This document shows, in pieces, positions 8,518 to 17,692 of a stretch of 62,000 bases of DNA; position 1 is the first letter of the stretch; each line of letters begins with the position of its first letter. The translations under genes and the position numbers were made by a program. This stretch comes from Tubiluchus corallicola (taxonomy: Eukaryota; Priapulida; Priapulimorpha; Priapulimorphida; Tubiluchidae): the NCBI GenBank assembly GCA_030141605.1, contig JAQGDQ010000325.1, forward strand, positions 1 through 62,000, given 5' to 3'. The notes under the pieces are model-generated. The model worked only from the letters and a program-made list of their open reading frames with translations. It was not told the origin of the DNA and made no database searches.

Positions 8518-9899
8518 TACTTTTTCTTAAGATGGGATTTATTTGTATTTTCTTGAATAGGCATTAAAGCATTTACAGATTTTTTCCATTCTTCCATATA
8601 CATTTCAAGTCGTGCTACAATTTTAGGATGCTTCTTTGAAATATCTTTCTTTTCCGATGGGTCATTTTTTAAATTGTATAGTTCCAATTTATTAGTAGCA
8701 TAATATTTTATAAGTTTATAGTCTCCTTGTCTTACAGATGAAGCAGGTCCATACCTGAACGCAGTTAAAAAATGCCAGAACAAGACATTGTTTTCTCTTT
8801 TTATACGTTTGTCTCGTAATAAAGGAGCAAAACTTATTCCATCAAATTCTTGGGGAATTTTAGATGCATCTATATCAAGCATTTCTAAGAAGGTAGGATA
8901 AAAGTCTATGCTGGAAACAGGTTCATCTATTTTGATATTCTGATTTATTAGTCTGGGGTCTCTGATAAATAAAGGAACCCTCACCCCTCCTTCATAAAGT
9001 GTTTTCTTTCCCCCTCTGTAAATACCATTATCAGCAAATGCTTCTACACCTCCGTTGTCGCTAAAAAATACTACAATAGTATTTTCTTCTAAATCTAACT
9101 CTTTAAGAGCAGTAAGAATACGTCCGAAACTTATATCTATACTTTCTTTCATTGCAAGGTAGGTAGCGTTGTCTTTTCCTTCCTTAGGTGCTCCTTTTTG
9201 TAGATATTTTTCTATGGTTTCATTTTTTGACCGCAAAGGTGTATGAACGTCATAATGCCAAAGATTGACAAAAAAAGGTTTGTCCTTATTTTCTTTCATA
9301 AACTTTATTGCCTCATCTGTTAAACGATCTGTTATATGTTCGCCATCAGTACCATCTGCTAGTGAAGGTATTTTATATGGAGAAAAATAAGGCTTGCGAA
9401 TTTTAGGAGAACGTTTAAAACCATAATCTACATCAAAACCTTGCGCCAATGGACCTCTATCATCGTATCCTATATGCCATTTACCTATGTGAGCAGTGAC
9501 ATAACCATTATCTTTTAGTGCTTCCGCTAAGGTATACTCCTCTCCCGACATTCCAAGTGGTTCTTGCGGCATTTTCCAATTTCTAAATTTTGTTTTCTTT
9601 TGTGATGGTTTGTCGGGCATCCAAGTAGTGAGGTGTAACCTTGCAGGATATTTTCCCGATAATATGCTCGCTCGTGTAGGTGTGCAACTAGGAGCAGCTG
9701 TATAAGCAGAAGTAAAAAAAAATGTTTCTTTTGCAAACTTATCTGTATTGGGAGTTTCTACTATTTTAGCACCCGTAACTCCTAAATCACCATATCCTAA
9801 ATCGTCTACAAGAAAAAAAACGAGATTCATCTTATCTTTTGCTTGTAAAAGATTTGTAGATACCATTAGTGCAACGATAAAAATATGTATTTGTTTCAT
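8517..9899 (-). CDS. Secreted S1-family sulfatase (arylsulfatase A-like)
   Basis: 460 residues. A signal peptide (about residues 1-20) is followed by the alkaline-phosphatase-like sulfatase fold. FFLVDDLGYGDLG holds the metal-binding Asp pair (32-33); CTPTR at residues 72-76 is the formylglycine signature, Cys72 being the residue oxidised to the catalytic aldehyde; GKWHIG and FSDNGG supply further active-site Lys, His, Asp and Asn. It would remove sulfate esters from a glycan in the periplasm. It is the last gene of the operon, 10 bp after another sulfatase. The substrate position cannot be told from sequence. No maturase (anSME or FGE) is in the window. Confidence 0.9.
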   Translation of the reverse strand: MKQIHIFIVALMVSTNLLQAKDKMNLVFFLVDDLGYGDLGVTGAKIVETPNTDKFAKETFFFTSAYTAAPSCTPTRASILSGKYPARLHLTTWMPDKPSQKKTKFRNWKMPQEPLGMSGEEYTLAEALKDNGYVTAHIGKWHIGYDDRGPLAQGFDVDYGFKRSPKIRKPYFSPYKIPSLADGTDGEHITDRLTDEAIKFMKENKDKPFFVNLWHYDVHTPLRSKNETIEKYLQKGAPKEGKDNATYLAMKESIDISFGRILTALKELDLEENTIVVFFSDNGGVEAFADNGIYRGGKKTLYEGGVRVPLFIRDPRLINQNIKIDEPVSSIDFYPTFLEMLDIDASKIPQEFDGISFAPLLRDKRIKRENNVLFWHFLTAFRYGPASSVRQGDYKLIKYYATNKLELYNLKNDPSEKKDISKKHPKIVARLEMYMEEWKKSVNALMPIQENTNKSHLKKK

Positions 9900-9909
9900 T
9901 TATTTATAA

Positions 9910-11352
9910 TTAATCTATTGTTCCTTTTTTCCGAACGTTTTTGCTTGGTTCTCTTTTAGTTAAATTATCTCCAAGATCTTTTCTGGCTTCTTCTACTATT
10001 TTTTCTAATTCTTTTACAACTTCAGGATATTTTTCTATTACGTTGTATCTTTCTCCAGGGTCTCGCCTTAGGTCGTAAAGTTCTAACTCTGATGTGCTAT
10101 GACTGTATTTTCCGGGGAATCTATCATCTCTTGGTAGTACATTCTCATAGGACTGATAAGGATGAGGAAGGACTAATTTCCACTTGTTGTTTCTGACTGC
10201 TTCTAAATTATTTTTTCTAAAATAGTAGTAAAAATGTTTGCGAGGTTCTATATCCTTTTCTCCTTTTAGTAAAGGTAGTATATTTACTCCATCTATTTTG
10301 TGTTTGGGAAGTTTTCCGTTTGTCATTTCTGCTATAGTAGGTAGTAAGTCTATGGTGGATGACAGCTTGCTGCATACTGCTCCTTTGGGAATCATTTTGG
10401 GGTATTTCATAATACAAGGTACTTTGACACCTCCTTCCCAACAATTGCCTTTGCCTCCTCTTAGCGCTCCATTGCTTCCTGCGTGAGCTCCATAGTTCAT
10501 CCAAGGTCCATTATCAGAAGTAAATATAAGTAAGGTATTCTCGTCTAACCCATTGTTTTTTAATGCTTTTTCTATTTCACCGACTGACCAATCTAATTCC
10601 ATCATAACGTCTCCGTATATTCCTTGTTCACTTTTACCTTTAAACTTGCTTGATACTCCAAGTGGTATATGTACCATAGGATGTGGCACGTATAAGAAAA
10701 AAGGATTGTTTTTGTTTCGCTCAATAAACTTAACGGCTCGTTCTGTTATCATTGTTGTCAGCTGGTCTTGCACTTCCATAGAGTTTATAGGAATTGTCTT
10801 TTTGTTTCCTTCCATTATATACAATGGGGGATGTGGATTTTTTCCCTTAGGAGTGTTAGGATCTATGGGACTACCATCTAAGTTTAAGTCCCACATATCA
10901 TTAGAATAAGGAAGCCCAAAGAACTCATCAAAACCGTGCTGCAGTGGATAGAATTTCTCGTGGTTACCCAAGTGCCACTTCCCAAATATGCCTGTTTCAT
11001 AGCCTTGTTCTTTGAGCATTTCTGCTATGGTAAGTTCATTAGGGTTAAGACCGTATTTAAAATAAGGAAACAACGCTCCTGTTATGCCTATTCTGTTAGG
11101 GTAACATCCAGTTAGTAAGCCTGCTCTTGATGCAGAACAAACAGGTTGTGGAACGTAGAAGTTTGTAAATCTCATCCCGTCCATTGCCAGTTTGTCTAAA
11201 TTAGGAGTGTCATAAAGAATAGCTCCATAGGAATTTAAGTCGCCATAACCCATATCATCTATAAGAATAATAACAATATTCACCTTATCTTTTGCTTGTA
11301 AATTTCCTACACATAATATAGCAATTAAAATAAAAACACATATATTTTTCAT
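9910..11352 (-). CDS. Secreted S1-family sulfatase with a C-x-A-x-R signature
   Basis: About 480 residues from the preferred start at 11,352, which opens directly with a signal peptide (MKNICVFILIAILCVGNLQA); the frame itself extends 12 codons further up to 11,388. IDDMGYGDL holds the metal ligands; the maturation motif is CSASR, so the usual Pro is Ala, a variant accepted by anaerobic maturases and seen in GalNAc-6-sulfatase relatives. GKWHLGN, HPMVHIPL and FTSDNGPW complete the active site. The length and order match GALNS-like arylsulfatases. It lies between the last sulfatase (10 bp) and the T9SS protein gene (about 54 bp from this start). Confidence 0.88.
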   Translation of the reverse strand: MKNICVFILIAILCVGNLQAKDKVNIVIILIDDMGYGDLNSYGAILYDTPNLDKLAMDGMRFTNFYVPQPVCSASRAGLLTGCYPNRIGITGALFPYFKYGLNPNELTIAEMLKEQGYETGIFGKWHLGNHEKFYPLQHGFDEFFGLPYSNDMWDLNLDGSPIDPNTPKGKNPHPPLYIMEGNKKTIPINSMEVQDQLTTMITERAVKFIERNKNNPFFLYVPHPMVHIPLGVSSKFKGKSEQGIYGDVMMELDWSVGEIEKALKNNGLDENTLLIFTSDNGPWMNYGAHAGSNGALRGGKGNCWEGGVKVPCIMKYPKMIPKGAVCSKLSSTIDLLPTIAEMTNGKLPKHKIDGVNILPLLKGEKDIEPRKHFYYYFRKNNLEAVRNNKWKLVLPHPYQSYENVLPRDDRFPGKYSHSTSELELYDLRRDPGERYNVIEKYPEVVKELEKIVEEARKDLGDNLTKREPSKNVRKKGTID

Positions 11353-11406
11353 AAGGATGTTTATTTTAATAAATCTTGAGGCAGTCAAAAAACACAGGTA
11401 TATACT

Positions 11407-14334
11407 TTAATTTTTAACAAACTTTACAGTTTCATCAGCTATTTTTTCGCTATTTTTATTTCTAAACCTAATAAAATATACTCCTTGTTTATATATTGAA
11501 ATATCAAGTATTAAAAATTCCTTAAATATTTTTTTCTCTTCACCTTCTTCGTCGTTTTCTAAATAGGTTAGTTCTCCTTTTGCTATGTTTATCCCCAATT
11601 TATTATATACTTCATATTGCTCAAATCTTTTAAAAGGGAGATATATTTTTATTTCACTTGTTGAAGGATTAGGATAAACATTGAGCGGGATTCTTTCATA
11701 AGTGAATTGAATATTATATTCTATAATTTCTTCAGAACTACTTGTATAGATAACCTTGTCACCTCTATTAACTTGGGTGCTGCTACCTGATATAAGAACT
11801 TTATAATCTTTATCCACAAAGTGAATTTCACCTCCCTCCTCTTCGTCCAAAATGAGCAAATAAAGATCTAATTCTCTATAAAATGTTCCTAGTGGAATAT
11901 AAATTATTTTATTTACACCATCTACTACAAATTTATCTGTAGAGGACTGAAGTAATGGGGCAGATACAAAGATAGAATATTTTGCAGTGTAGATAGGGTC
12001 TTCTGCGAATGCAAAAATAGTATCATATCTTATTATTATATCGTTGTCTGTTCTATCAATCCCATCTCTATCTTTTATTTCATATCTTCCATTTTGGGCT
12101 GGTATTAGCAAGTCCTTTAATGTTTTGCATAAGGTATTATAAGGTATTTTTACATTTCCTGTAGTATCACTGGTGTATATAATAAAGAATCCTTCATTAG
12201 GGATTAAACTAATTTTAGCATTAGTATTAAAACCTACTCTAATAATATAGTTTTTTCTAGTAATTTCATCTTCGGCTATAGATATTACAGTGTCGGTTTC
12301 GCTTATTTTGCTCTCGTTTGTAAGGTCATAAATATTATTATTTTGCGATTTTATTTCTATTCTCCCATTTAGGGGAGGTTCTATGGCTTTATATGCTTCT
12401 GATATGGTAGTTCCAAATGGGACTTCTACTTGTTGAGCATTATTATTCACATTGAAACCTCTGTCTTCCCATTCGGTTGAACTTATGCTAAGTTGAGTAT
12501 CTGTATTAGGTAGAACTACTATATTGTATGTTGCAGTAGTTGTTTCATTTTTAGCTGTGGCAATTATTTTGTCTTTCTCTTGCATTACGTAATTTGGGTC
12601 TGTTATAGGTGTTGCTCCATCTTGTAAATACGCCTTGTAACTTCCTCCCAATGGAGCCTCTAAATTATCATCTAAATATTGAAAAATAGTATTAAACGGA
12701 ACTTTTATAGTAAAAGTAGTGGAATTTATCTCTATCTCTGGAACTAATGACGTTAAATCAGTATTGTCGTCAGGAATAATCTCAATAAAATATTCTGCCT
12801 TAAAACTTGGATTTTCAGCGATAGACACTATTATATCTGTATTATTTATTTGCGATGTGCCTGTTAAGTCTATCTCGGGGGCTTCGCCATTTACTTTTAT
12901 CTTTACTTCACCCCCATCGGGAAGACTTAATTTACTTCTTAAACCATCATAAGTAAGTGGAAATATTTTTATTATTTTGCTGGATTCATCTATAATTATC
13001 TCATCATCATCAGGATTGGCTTCAGATAGTTGGGTATCTGTATTGGGTAACACAACTATATTATATTCTTGCTGGGTTGTCCCATCTTCTGCTATAGAAG
13101 TTACTTTGTCAATTCCATTTACTAAAAGAGTTTCATCTATGGATGCAAAGCTATAAGTATAACTTCCCCCTATGGCAGGTATTATTAAACTGTCTAAACC
13201 TAACCGAGTAGTAGCATAGGGAACACTTATGGTAGTGGTAGTATGGTCAATGCTTATATCATTGTGCAATGATATAAGTTCAGTAGTCTTCAAAAGATAT
13301 GAAACAGTATCTCCCAAGTGCAAAGCTCTAATATAAAACTTATCACCCGAAATTGTAGGAGAAGGTGAATGTAGTTTTATTTCTTTTACACGGTGAGAAA
13401 AATATTTAAAATCATCTCTAAAATCAAAATACATTGTTTTCCAAGCTCCATTAGTTGAGGGAAAACTTGTTGCACTCAACGAATACTCTTCCTCATTAAC
13501 TATTATTTGAGGAGTCCAATCAATATCATTGTATGACTTATATATAAAACGAACACGTCCATCTTCCTTTCTCAACGTAGTGTCCATCATAAAACGAATG
13601 AATGTAGACTCTGAACCTTCTTTTTCTGTTTCTACTTCAAGAGCATCGCTATCATATTTGGGTCTTAAATTGTGAGTAATTTCTATTTTTGCGGGATCAT
13701 CCAAATCCGTTCCTTCCTGCACATAGCTACGAGCAGAAGGGGCGGGTTCTGCTCCATTGCCGTAAATAATACGATAAATTTTCAAGGTATCTTCACCCAT
13801 AGCAGACTGGCCAATACCAACATATCTTGTTAGAATATTGCTTTCAAATATTATTTCTTTATCTATATTATCAATATCTGCGTAATCTCCTTCCCCAAAC
13901 TTTGCAAATACTGTATCTATAGTATTTCCTATGTTGTTAAAAAGTTTGACATTTTGATAGCCAGCAGTAATATTAATACGTAAACTGTATGCTCTGTCAG
14001 CAATATTTGTTGCACCTTCATTGGCTGAGTAAATAACAGCAAAGTAAGGCTTGTATACTCCTATATCTACTTTATCATTGTATTTGAATGCTACATTATT
14101 CCCTCCCCCACCCCGAAACATTTTTACATAACTTTCCTCATATTCAACATTTGAAGGTTGGTCTTCTGATAATACTTCTTGAAATTTTCCTAAATAATAA
14201 TAGTTCATCTCTCCATTTTCAACTCTTATATCTATGTTATGTGAAGTGCCAGATGCAGGAGTCTGTGTATACCCTTGTGCAGAGTACAGATATACCAATA
14301 TTACAACAGTAGCATATTTATATAAAATTTTCAT
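11407..14334 (-). CDS. Large T9SS-exported surface protein with tandem Ig-like repeats
   Basis: 975 residues from the start at 14,334 (signal peptide MKILYKYATVVILVYLYSAQG); the frame opens 7 codons earlier. The first 330 residues form a unique beta-rich region. Then about six repeats of 85-95 residues follow, each with a pattern like I.VPF.T....L..P.GG.Y.I, then D.I.SIAED....Y.I.V, reminiscent of small Bacteroidota Ig-like domains. The C-terminus (about the last 85 residues, beginning LNVYPNPS) is a type A sorting domain of the type IX secretion system, so the protein should be displayed on the cell surface. No catalytic motif is evident; a glycan-binding or capture role is inferred from its place among five full-length sulfatases. 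Confidence 0.8.
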   Translation of the reverse strand: MKILYKYATVVILVYLYSAQGYTQTPASGTSHNIDIRVENGEMNYYYLGKFQEVLSEDQPSNVEYEESYVKMFRGGGGNNVAFKYNDKVDIGVYKPYFAVIYSANEGATNIADRAYSLRINITAGYQNVKLFNNIGNTIDTVFAKFGEGDYADIDNIDKEIIFESNILTRYVGIGQSAMGEDTLKIYRIIYGNGAEPAPSARSYVQEGTDLDDPAKIEITHNLRPKYDSDALEVETEKEGSESTFIRFMMDTTLRKEDGRVRFIYKSYNDIDWTPQIIVNEEEYSLSATSFPSTNGAWKTMYFDFRDDFKYFSHRVKEIKLHSPSPTISGDKFYIRALHLGDTVSYLLKTTELISLHNDISIDHTTTTISVPYATTRLGLDSLIIPAIGGSYTYSFASIDETLLVNGIDKVTSIAEDGTTQQEYNIVVLPNTDTQLSEANPDDDEIIIDESSKIIKIFPLTYDGLRSKLSLPDGGEVKIKVNGEAPEIDLTGTSQINNTDIIVSIAENPSFKAEYFIEIIPDDNTDLTSLVPEIEINSTTFTIKVPFNTIFQYLDDNLEAPLGGSYKAYLQDGATPITDPNYVMQEKDKIIATAKNETTTATYNIVVLPNTDTQLSISSTEWEDRGFNVNNNAQQVEVPFGTTISEAYKAIEPPLNGRIEIKSQNNNIYDLTNESKISETDTVISIAEDEITRKNYIIRVGFNTNAKISLIPNEGFFIIYTSDTTGNVKIPYNTLCKTLKDLLIPAQNGRYEIKDRDGIDRTDNDIIIRYDTIFAFAEDPIYTAKYSIFVSAPLLQSSTDKFVVDGVNKIIYIPLGTFYRELDLYLLILDEEEGGEIHFVDKDYKVLISGSSTQVNRGDKVIYTSSSEEIIEYNIQFTYERIPLNVYPNPSTSEIKIYLPFKRFEQYEVYNKLGINIAKGELTYLENDEEGEEKKIFKEFLILDISIYKQGVYFIRFRNKNSEKIADETVKFVKN

Positions 14335-14388
14335 AACAAGTAATATTTTAGGCAATTTGTTATAATTTACCTTATTTTAAAATTTACC

Positions 14389-15951
14389 CTACTCTTTTAG
14401 GTCATAACCTACTTGTACTGTTTTTACTGCTCTTGTAGTTATTTCTCGCATTTCCTCTATGCTGGCAGTATCTTCGTAATGTATTTGCAATTCTTTCAAT
14501 TTTCGTTTCATCATTTCTACTACTTGAGCATATTCAGGATTATCGTACACATTATTAAGCTCCGTAGGGTCTTTCCTTAAATCAAAAAGTTCCCAGTTAT
14601 CCATTGTATAGTAGTAATGTATCAACTTATACCTATCGTCCCTTACTCCATAATGAGGTTGTACACTATGCCAATAAGGAAACTCGTAATAATGATAATA
14701 CACTGCCTTACGCCAGTTATTTGGTTTATTTTCAAGCACAGGCATAAAACTTTCTCCTTGTATGTCTTCTGGTATTTCACACTGAGCATAGTCCAGCAAA
14801 GTAGGAGCAAAATCTATGTTCATTACCAACTCTTCTGAAACAGATTGAGGTTTAACGGTCTTGGGATAACGTATGAGTAACGGCGTTTTAAATGATTCTT
14901 CATACATCCATCGCTTGTCAAACCAACCATGTTCTCCAAGATAAAAACCTTGGTCAGAAGTGTATACCACTATGGTATTTTCCGTCAAGTTATTTTCATC
15001 TAAATAATCTAACACTCTGCCTACATTTTCATCTATGTGCTTTATACACCTCAAATAATCTTTAATATATTTTTGATACTTCCAATATTTAAGAGCCTCT
15101 CCTTTTAAAGTGTCAGAAGGTGATAGGTACTCTCCATTATTTCCATAGCTCAGCCACTTCCTAGTTTCTCTTTTAGTAAGTCCTTCAGGAGGTGTCATTT
15201 TTAGATCTTCTCTGTTAAGATGATGCTCAATACTCATAGCATTTTCTTTGGCAGCTTTCCTTGTTGCATAGTCATCATTAAAAGTAGGAGGTACAGGAAA
15301 GTCAAAATCGTTAAATAATTCTTTATTTCGTGTTGCAGGATCCCAAGGACGATGTGGTGCCTTAGGCTGAAAGAATAAACAAAAAGGCTGTGCAGGATCC
15401 CTTTTGTCTAACCATTCTAAGGCATAATCAGTAGATAGGTCATCTACATATCCCTTTTCTTGCACACGGTTGCCATTTTCTATATACACAGGGTCGTAGT
15501 AGAACCCTTGTCCCACAAGGACTTTGTAGTGGTCGAAGCCTTGTGGCAGACTACCAAGATGCCATTTCCCAATCATTGCTGTTTGGTAACCATTTTTTTG
15601 AAGTATTTTCGGAAAAGTCATCTGGTCACCATTAAAAGGTCCCCCTTTTTCATTTTTATAATAGCCGTTTTTGTGGCTGTATTTACCTGTTAACACAGCT
15701 GCTCGGCTAGGACCACAAATAGAATTACTAACAAAGGCATTCCTAAATAACATTCCTTCATCTGCCAATCGGTCCAAGTTTGGCGTAGGTGCTAATTGAG
15801 AAATTTCCGAACCGTAAGCACTAATAGCTTGCACGGCGTGGTCGTCAGACATTATATATATAATATTAGGTCTCTGCTCAACCTTAGAAGAACACCCCAA
15901 ACTTAATAGTGTAAGTATAATAGCAAAACTCGTATTAAAATTTTGTTTCAT
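14389..15951 (-). CDS. Sulfatase lipoprotein, N-acetylglucosamine-6-sulfatase-like
   Basis: 520 residues with a lipoprotein signal ending LLSLGC (Cys20), unlike the other sulfatases here, which appear soluble. IMSDDHAVQAISAYG holds the metal Asp residues; CGPSR (79-83) is the formylglycine motif; GKWHLGSLPQGFDHY and TSDQGFYLGEHGWFDKRWMYEE are highly characteristic of the S1_11 group, which acts on 6-sulfated GlcNAc in mucin or heparin-type glycans. The subfamily call is from memory of these motifs. It lies 54 bp upstream of the T9SS gene start. The anchoring suggests it works at the outer or inner membrane surface. Confidence 0.85.
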   Translation of the reverse strand: MKQNFNTSFAIILTLLSLGCSSKVEQRPNIIYIMSDDHAVQAISAYGSEISQLAPTPNLDRLADEGMLFRNAFVSNSICGPSRAAVLTGKYSHKNGYYKNEKGGPFNGDQMTFPKILQKNGYQTAMIGKWHLGSLPQGFDHYKVLVGQGFYYDPVYIENGNRVQEKGYVDDLSTDYALEWLDKRDPAQPFCLFFQPKAPHRPWDPATRNKELFNDFDFPVPPTFNDDYATRKAAKENAMSIEHHLNREDLKMTPPEGLTKRETRKWLSYGNNGEYLSPSDTLKGEALKYWKYQKYIKDYLRCIKHIDENVGRVLDYLDENNLTENTIVVYTSDQGFYLGEHGWFDKRWMYEESFKTPLLIRYPKTVKPQSVSEELVMNIDFAPTLLDYAQCEIPEDIQGESFMPVLENKPNNWRKAVYYHYYEFPYWHSVQPHYGVRDDRYKLIHYYYTMDNWELFDLRKDPTELNNVYDNPEYAQVVEMMKRKLKELQIHYEDTASIEEMREITTRAVKTVQVGYDLKE

Positions 15952-16117
15952 TATTTAAATTTTTAATATTTATAAAAATTGTTGTGTTGATGTATAAATC
16001 GTCAGCAGAAAATAATATATAATGCTATGGTATATTACTTGTAGCTAACTCTTTATACATTACCATTATTTATTTTGTTTCCTTTGTTGTTGTCTTTTCT
16101 TTTGTCTCTCTATATCT

Positions 16118-17611
16118 TTATCCGACATTTCCTTTTCTTGCTGTTTTTTTCTTTCTGCCTCCATTTTTTTTTGCTCGCTTTATAGCTCTATTTTGCTGTG
16201 CTATTTGGTCTTGTTTTACCATAAATTGTTTAAGAGCCTCCTCGTTATCTCTGTTTCGAAAAGCATCTAATATTTCCGTATCTTCGGTTCTTATCATCCA
16301 TTCTTCTAACTCTGTTTGTAATTTATCTAAGATTTTCTTATACTTTGGATTGTCTATAAGATTGTCAAGGGCATCAGGGTCATTTTGCAAATCATAAAAT
16401 TCTTCTACAACTCGGTAGGTAAACATATCTACACGTTCTTTAATATCAGGATTAGCAGGGGCTGCTTTCACCATTGCTTGAAATGATGGGCCTCGTTGCC
16501 CGTCATTTTTAAATTCCCTTACCCCATCAGACCAAGGATTGAATATATAACCGTATTTTTTGTTCATTATGGCTCGCATAGGATAACGTTTAAAGCCGGA
16601 TGTTTCGTGAAACTCAGCAATAATATAATCATGTCCTTTATAGGGCTTCTCTTGTAAGGCAGGGAAAAAAGATTTGCCATCTAAATGATCTAATACGGGC
16701 TCTCCTATAATATCTAATAAGGTAGGCATTATGTCCATTACTGCTAACAATTCATCGTTTGTTGTATTAGGCTTTATTACACCTTTCCATATGACAAAGA
16801 AAGGCGTCTTTGTACTATTAAGAAACACATTGGTCTTAGCAAAGGGGAAGGGCATCCCGTGATCAGAAAATATAATAATAAGGGTATTTTCCTCTACTCC
16901 TTCCTCTTTTACAGCTTGTATTAACTTTTCCACAGTGTCGTCAAATCTGCGAACTGCTCCATAGTATTCTGCTATCTCTTGTTTTACTTCAGGCAAGTCT
17001 GATAAGAATGGGGGAACAGTAATTTCGTCAGGAGTAAATACTTTTGAGGGAGGTACTCTTCCAGAAGTAAATTTTTTATGTGGGTCATTAGAATTGGCTA
17101 CTATAAAAAAAGGTTTTTTTTCTGCCTTAGCTTGTTTTATAAATTTTTTAGTGTGCTTATAATATGCTTGTGGATCACGCCCCAGTTCAGGAGCCAAAAT
17201 GTTCATGTCAAACATTTCTAATTCTTTTTCCTTGGGAGTGGTATGTGCATTTTTACTCATCATTGCTATGAGGTAGCCCTTTTCTCTGAATACTTCTGTT
17301 AATGTGGGTTTGTCTCCTTCGTAATGTAAAAACCCTTCTATACCGCTACGATGAGGATACATTCCTGTCATTAATACACCGCGACTAGGGACACATACAG
17401 CAATACCCACATGTGCATTGTTAAATTTCATGCCTTCTTTTGATAGTTTATCTAAAAAGGGAGTTGTGTTTTTTACTGGACATCCATACACACCCACAGA
17501 GTTATAGTTCATATCATCAGCTGTAATGATTAAGATATTAGGCGAATCACTTGCTTTTAATGATATTAAGTAGAAGAAAAATGCAAAAAAATAAATGATG
17601 AAATTTTTCAT
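16118..17611 (-). CDS. Secreted S1-family sulfatase (paralogue 1), C-terminus frameshifted
   Basis: 497 residues as sequenced. A signal peptide is followed by ILIITADDMNYNSVGVYG (metal Asp pair), CVPSR at 73-77 (formylglycine Cys73), SKNAHTTP in place of the usual GKWHLG loop, and IFSDHGMPFPFAK. The closest relative in the window is the sulfatase at 19,396; the two share order and length, indicating duplication. Both resemble the sulfoglucosamine sulfohydrolase-like group. The last residues are a basic stretch of low complexity. Removing one base from the T9 run at 16,164-16,172 (A9 on the coding strand) opens a frame rich in Lys, Gln and Glu to a stop at 16,066-16,068, more like the paralogue's helical tail, so the real end is probably 16,066. 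Confidence 0.87.
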   Translation of the reverse strand: MKNFIIYFFAFFFYLISLKASDSPNILIITADDMNYNSVGVYGCPVKNTTPFLDKLSKEGMKFNNAHVGIAVCVPSRGVLMTGMYPHRSGIEGFLHYEGDKPTLTEVFREKGYLIAMMSKNAHTTPKEKELEMFDMNILAPELGRDPQAYYKHTKKFIKQAKAEKKPFFIVANSNDPHKKFTSGRVPPSKVFTPDEITVPPFLSDLPEVKQEIAEYYGAVRRFDDTVEKLIQAVKEEGVEENTLIIIFSDHGMPFPFAKTNVFLNSTKTPFFVIWKGVIKPNTTNDELLAVMDIMPTLLDIIGEPVLDHLDGKSFFPALQEKPYKGHDYIIAEFHETSGFKRYPMRAIMNKKYGYIFNPWSDGVREFKNDGQRGPSFQAMVKAAPANPDIKERVDMFTYRVVEEFYDLQNDPDALDNLIDNPKYKKILDKLQTELEEWMIRTEDTEILDAFRNRDNEEALKQFMVKQDQIAQQNRAIKRAKKNGGRKKKTARKGNVG

Positions 17612-17692
17612 ATTAAATTAAAATTTAAAAAATTATAAACAAATAATAGTATCTAATCTCTTCTGCTATGACATTTTGCTTTCTGCCAAATT

